From the NCBI GenBank assembly GCA_019348575.1, contig JAHWJE010000107.1:1-6303 (forward strand): DNA of 6,303 nucleotides, read 5' to 3'. The notes below the pieces were generated by a model. It did not search any database and was not told the origin of the DNA. It saw nothing but the letters and a program-made list of their open reading frames with translations. The position numbers and the translations under genes are program-made. Below are positions 4,658-6,303 of this stretch, piece after piece. Numbering within the stretch: position 1 is the stretch's first letter; the number at the start of each line of letters is the position of its first letter. This DNA comes from Actinomycetota bacterium (GTDB taxonomy: Bacteria; Actinomycetota; Thermoleophilia; Solirubrobacterales; Solirubrobacteraceae).

Positions 4658-5950
4658 GTGGATCGCCGCAAGCCGCAGGTGCTGTGGGAGCCCGACGAGG
4701 CGTTCGCGCGGCGCACGCGACTGCGCGCGTACGGCGACTGGCTGTCGGCCCACCGCGGCGTCGCCGCCGCGTCGTACCACGAGCTGTGGCGCTGGTCGGT
4801 CGACGACCTCGAGGCCTTCTGGGGCTCGATCTGGGACCACTTCGGCGTCGTCTCCACGCGCCCGTACCAGCGGGTCCTTGCCGACCGGACCATGCCCGGC
4901 GCCCGCTGGTTCCAGGGCGCCGAGATCAGCTACTCCGAGCACATCTTCCGCGACAGGCGCGACGACCGCGTGGCGATCGTGCACGCGTCCGAGCTGCGCG
5001 AGCAGTCCGAGCTGACCTGGGGCGAGCTCCGCGACCAGGCGGCGTGGATAGCGGCCGGGCTGCGCGACCTGGGGGTCGAGCGCGGCGACCGGGTCGTGGC
5101 CTACCTGCCGAACGTGCCGGAGGCTATAGTGGCTTTTCTCGCCTGCGCGTCTCTCGGGGCGATCTGGTCGAGCTGCTCGCCGGACTTCGGGCCGGGGAGC
5201 GTGGTCGATCGCTTCGCGCAGATCGAGCCCAAGGTGCTGCTGGCGGTCGACGGATACCGCTACGGCGGGCGCGACTTCGACCGCTCCGCCGTCGTCGAGC
5301 AGATCCACGCGCAGGTCGGCGGCACGCTCGTGCGCGTCGGCCAGCTCGAGGGGAGCGGCTTCTCGCAGGAGTTTCTCGGACCCGTCGACGCCGAGCTCGC
5401 GCTGGAGCCCGTGCCGTTCGACCACCCGCTCTGGGTGCTGTACTCGAGCGGCACGACCGGGCTTCCGAAGGCGATCGTCCACGGCCACGGCGGGATCCTG
5501 CTCGAGCAGCTCAAGCACCAGAACCTGCACCTCGACATGCACGCCGGGGACCGCGCGTTCTGGTTCACCACGACCGGCTGGATGATGTGGAACTTCCTCG
5601 TCGGCGTGCTGCTTGCGGGCTCGGCGATCGTGCTCTACGACGGCATGCCCGACCCCCACGGGATGTGGCAATTCGCCGCCGACGCCGGCATCACGTGCTT
5701 CGGCACGAGCGCGGCGTTCATCTCGGCGTGCATGAAGGCCGAGGCCAAGCCGCCCGAGCTGCCCAGCCTCAAGAGCGTCGGCTCGACCGGCTCGCCGCTG
5801 CCGGTGGCGTCCAACCTCAACTACGTCGCCGGCCAGACGGTGCCCAACCTGGTGGTGGCCAAGGTGGGCTCGGGCGGCAAGGTGAGCCTGCGCAACAACT
5901 CGGGCCAGACCCATGTGATCGCCGACGTGGTCGGGTGGTACTCCCAGTAA
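4658..5950 (+). CDS. Acetoacetyl-CoA synthetase, truncated and fused in frame to a foreign tail
   Basis: Residues 1-383 are a good acetoacetate-CoA ligase (acetoacetate + ATP + CoA to acetoacetyl-CoA + AMP + PPi; ketone body/PHB use). Family marks include VLWEPDEAFARRTRL near the start, FGVVSTRPYQRVL, MPGARWFQGAEISYSEHIF (79-97), GAIWSSCSPDFG (167-178), the ATP-binding loop YSSGTTGLPKAIVHGHGG (262-279), TTTGWMMWNFLVG (304-316) and GSTGSPLPV (375-383). The family is ~640-670 residues and should continue with a GFRWV-type segment, the STSGGTDVC-type block, the GRSDATL-type hinge and the C-terminal catalytic Lys. All are absent. After LPV the frame switches to ASNLNYVAGQTVPNLVV... and ends HVIADVVGWYSQ-stop, which belongs to another protein class. 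As encoded, the enzyme could not be a normal ligase. The GTG start is chosen because the family N-terminus begins there and TAGGCT lies 6 bases upstream. Confidence 0.9.
   Translation: MDRRKPQVLWEPDEAFARRTRLRAYGDWLSAHRGVAAASYHELWRWSVDDLEAFWGSIWDHFGVVSTRPYQRVLADRTMPGARWFQGAEISYSEHIFRDRRDDRVAIVHASELREQSELTWGELRDQAAWIAAGLRDLGVERGDRVVAYLPNVPEAIVAFLACASLGAIWSSCSPDFGPGSVVDRFAQIEPKVLLAVDGYRYGGRDFDRSAVVEQIHAQVGGTLVRVGQLEGSGFSQEFLGPVDAELALEPVPFDHPLWVLYSSGTTGLPKAIVHGHGGILLEQLKHQNLHLDMHAGDRAFWFTTTGWMMWNFLVGVLLAGSAIVLYDGMPDPHGMWQFAADAGITCFGTSAAFISACMKAEAKPPELPSLKSVGSTGSPLPVASNLNYVAGQTVPNLVVAKVGSGGKVSLRNNSGQTHVIADVVGWYSQ
5807..5950 (+). other. Tail of an actinobacterial secreted/surface protein (fragment)
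   Basis: The last 47 residues of the preceding frame (ASNLNYVAGQTVPN, VVAKVGSGGKVSL, NNSGQTHVIADVVGWYSQ) match the closing part of a beta-rich domain I recognise from large secreted actinobacterial proteins. There it usually follows a segment ending in ...RP(T/V)ASNLN and often ends the protein with DVVGYY. The stop directly after GWYSQ is therefore probably the native stop of that other gene. Its upstream portion, including any signal peptide, is missing. Recognition rests on memory of the family motif, without a search. Confidence 0.75.
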
Positions 5951-5983
5951 GGCCCCGTCGGCGCCGGTTCGCTCGGTCCGCAC

Positions 5984-5993
5984 GCCGATCGGC
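5984..5993. repeat. 10-base palindrome GCCGATCGGC
   Basis: A perfect 10-base palindrome lies in the 57-base gap between the stop at 5950 and GTG 6008. No -10-like TAnnnT occurs in this gap. It may be a small operator or chance. Confidence 0.2.
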
Positions 5994-6007
5994 TCCGTGG
6001 AAGTGAC

Positions 6008-6303
6008 GTGGAGCTTTCACGACACTTCCGGGCCATCTGGCGGCGCCGCTGGCGCATCACGCTGGCGTCAGTCCTCGTCGCTGCTCTCGTCGCTGCGTGG
6101 AGCGCCAGCCAACCCAAGGTGCACCGGGCGAGCGCGACCGTGACCATCACCTCGGGGCGGGCCGCCGCCGGCGAGATCGCGCCCGAAGCTATCGACGAAG
6201 CGATGATCGAGGCTGCGCTGGACACCGCCGAGCTTCCGCCGCTCGACCTTCTCATCCGCACGTCTGGCGAGCGCCGGCTCTCCAACTTCCTGCTGTGGCA
6301 GTC
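6008..6303 (+). CDS. Chimeric open frame: Wzz-like N-terminus joined to undecaprenyl diphosphate synthase
   Basis: The frame starts at GTG 6008, 4 bases after a GGAAG that could serve as ribosome binding site, and runs open off the window. Residues 1-~50 resemble the start of a Wzz/chain-length-determinant protein. They comprise a basic cytoplasmic lead ([15 protein letters not shown]), a membrane helix at ~17-33 ([15 protein letters not shown]), then [16 protein letters not shown], the usual first periplasmic strand. From about residue 52 the sequence becomes undecaprenyl diphosphate synthase (UppS): [46 protein letters not shown]84, R90 and S92 correspond to the isopentenyl-diphosphate-binding Arg, Arg and Ser of the family. 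The UppS part starts about two thirds into that enzyme, so its N-terminal catalytic Asp (DGNGRW region) is missing. This cannot be an ordinary version of either protein. Confidence 0.75.
   Translation, partial: MELSRHFRAIWRRRWRITLASVLVAALVAAWSASQPKVHRASATVTITSGRAAAGEIAPEAIDEAMIEAALDTAELPPLDLLIRTSGERRLSNFLLWQ
6164..6303 (+). other. Undecaprenyl diphosphate synthase fragment (uppS-like)
   Basis: This is the part of the last open frame that aligns with the C-terminal third of cis-prenyl transferases, which condense isopentenyl diphosphate onto farnesyl diphosphate to make the bactoprenol carrier. The [15 protein letters not shown] block is diagnostic. Its left edge is approximate, within about 15 bases, because the shared Gly-Arg-Ala-rich stretch at the junction could come from either partner. 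The remainder of the gene would lie beyond the window. Confidence 0.8.

Noticed and set aside
4121..5983. A 620-codon open frame on the minus strand across the YceI and synthetase genes
   Set aside because: Its peptide is low-complexity Arg/Ala/Asp/His-rich with no family motifs. The plus strand has two recognisable proteins here, so this is a GC-rich antisense shadow.
4651..6006. A 451-codon plus-strand frame overlapping the synthetase gene
   Set aside because: It is Arg/Ala-rich and motif-free, and it is offset from the frame that encodes the adenylate-forming motifs. It is a shadow.
6008..6303. A new Wzz-UppS fusion enzyme tethering bactoprenol synthesis to the membrane
   Set aside because: The UppS part begins two thirds into the enzyme and lacks its N-terminal catalytic region. 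Together with the neighbouring junction, a chimera is the simpler reading.
1..6303. tRNA, rRNA, CRISPR array, insertion sequence or riboswitch
   Set aside because: I saw no repeat-spacer pattern, transposase motifs, tRNA-like cloverleaf or long conserved leader. Gaps between genes are all 131 bases or shorter.

Overview
The window is very GC-rich and densely packed. It reads like an actinobacterium, most likely Thermoleophilia/Solirubrobacterales-like. The evidence for this is a NucS/EndoMS mismatch endonuclease (a family of actinobacteria and archaea), strong G/C at third codon positions, and several genes that start 6-9 bases after a TAnnnT -10 element with no Shine-Dalgarno sequence, which suggests leaderless mRNAs. 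The lineage is inferred from style and gene content, not from a marker gene.

Layout. Positions 1-179 hold the tail of an endonuclease/exonuclease/phosphatase (EEP) protein. Positions 311-1036 encode a NodJ-type ABC-2 permease whose N-terminus looks frame-disrupted. Positions 1117-2361 encode a J-domain/TPR protein. Convergent to it (2384-2878, minus) is a small helical protein of unknown function, divergent from nucS (2955-3638, plus). nucS ends 6 bases from the convergent yjbQ/UPF0047 gene (3645-4070, minus). That gene is divergent from a cytoplasmic YceI-domain gene (4128-4637, plus), followed after 20 bases by an acetoacetyl-CoA synthetase gene (from 4658).

The right end is not ordinary. 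The acetoacetyl-CoA synthetase is normal up to its GSTGSPLPV motif (about base 5806). It then continues in frame into the last ~47 residues of an unrelated actinobacterial secreted-protein tail (SNLNY..AGQTVPN ... HVIADVVGWYSQ) and stops at 5950. The next frame starts at GTG 6008 as a Wzz-like membrane protein. After about 50 residues (bases ~6150-6172) it continues in frame into the C-terminal catalytic part of undecaprenyl diphosphate synthase ([18 protein letters not shown]) and runs off the end. The last 500 bases are therefore a mosaic of at least three unrelated pieces. I think an amplification or assembly chimera is more likely than new fusion enzymes, because both enzyme parts lack essential halves. 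A natural rearrangement cannot be excluded from sequence alone.

The middle genes look like ordinary housekeeping and stress genes with separate promoters rather than one pathway. I do not see a convincing new multi-gene system. The points most worth a second look are the two in-frame junctions, the repeated leaderless-promoter pattern, the permease N-terminus, and the uncharacterised protein that shares a 76-base divergent promoter region with nucS.
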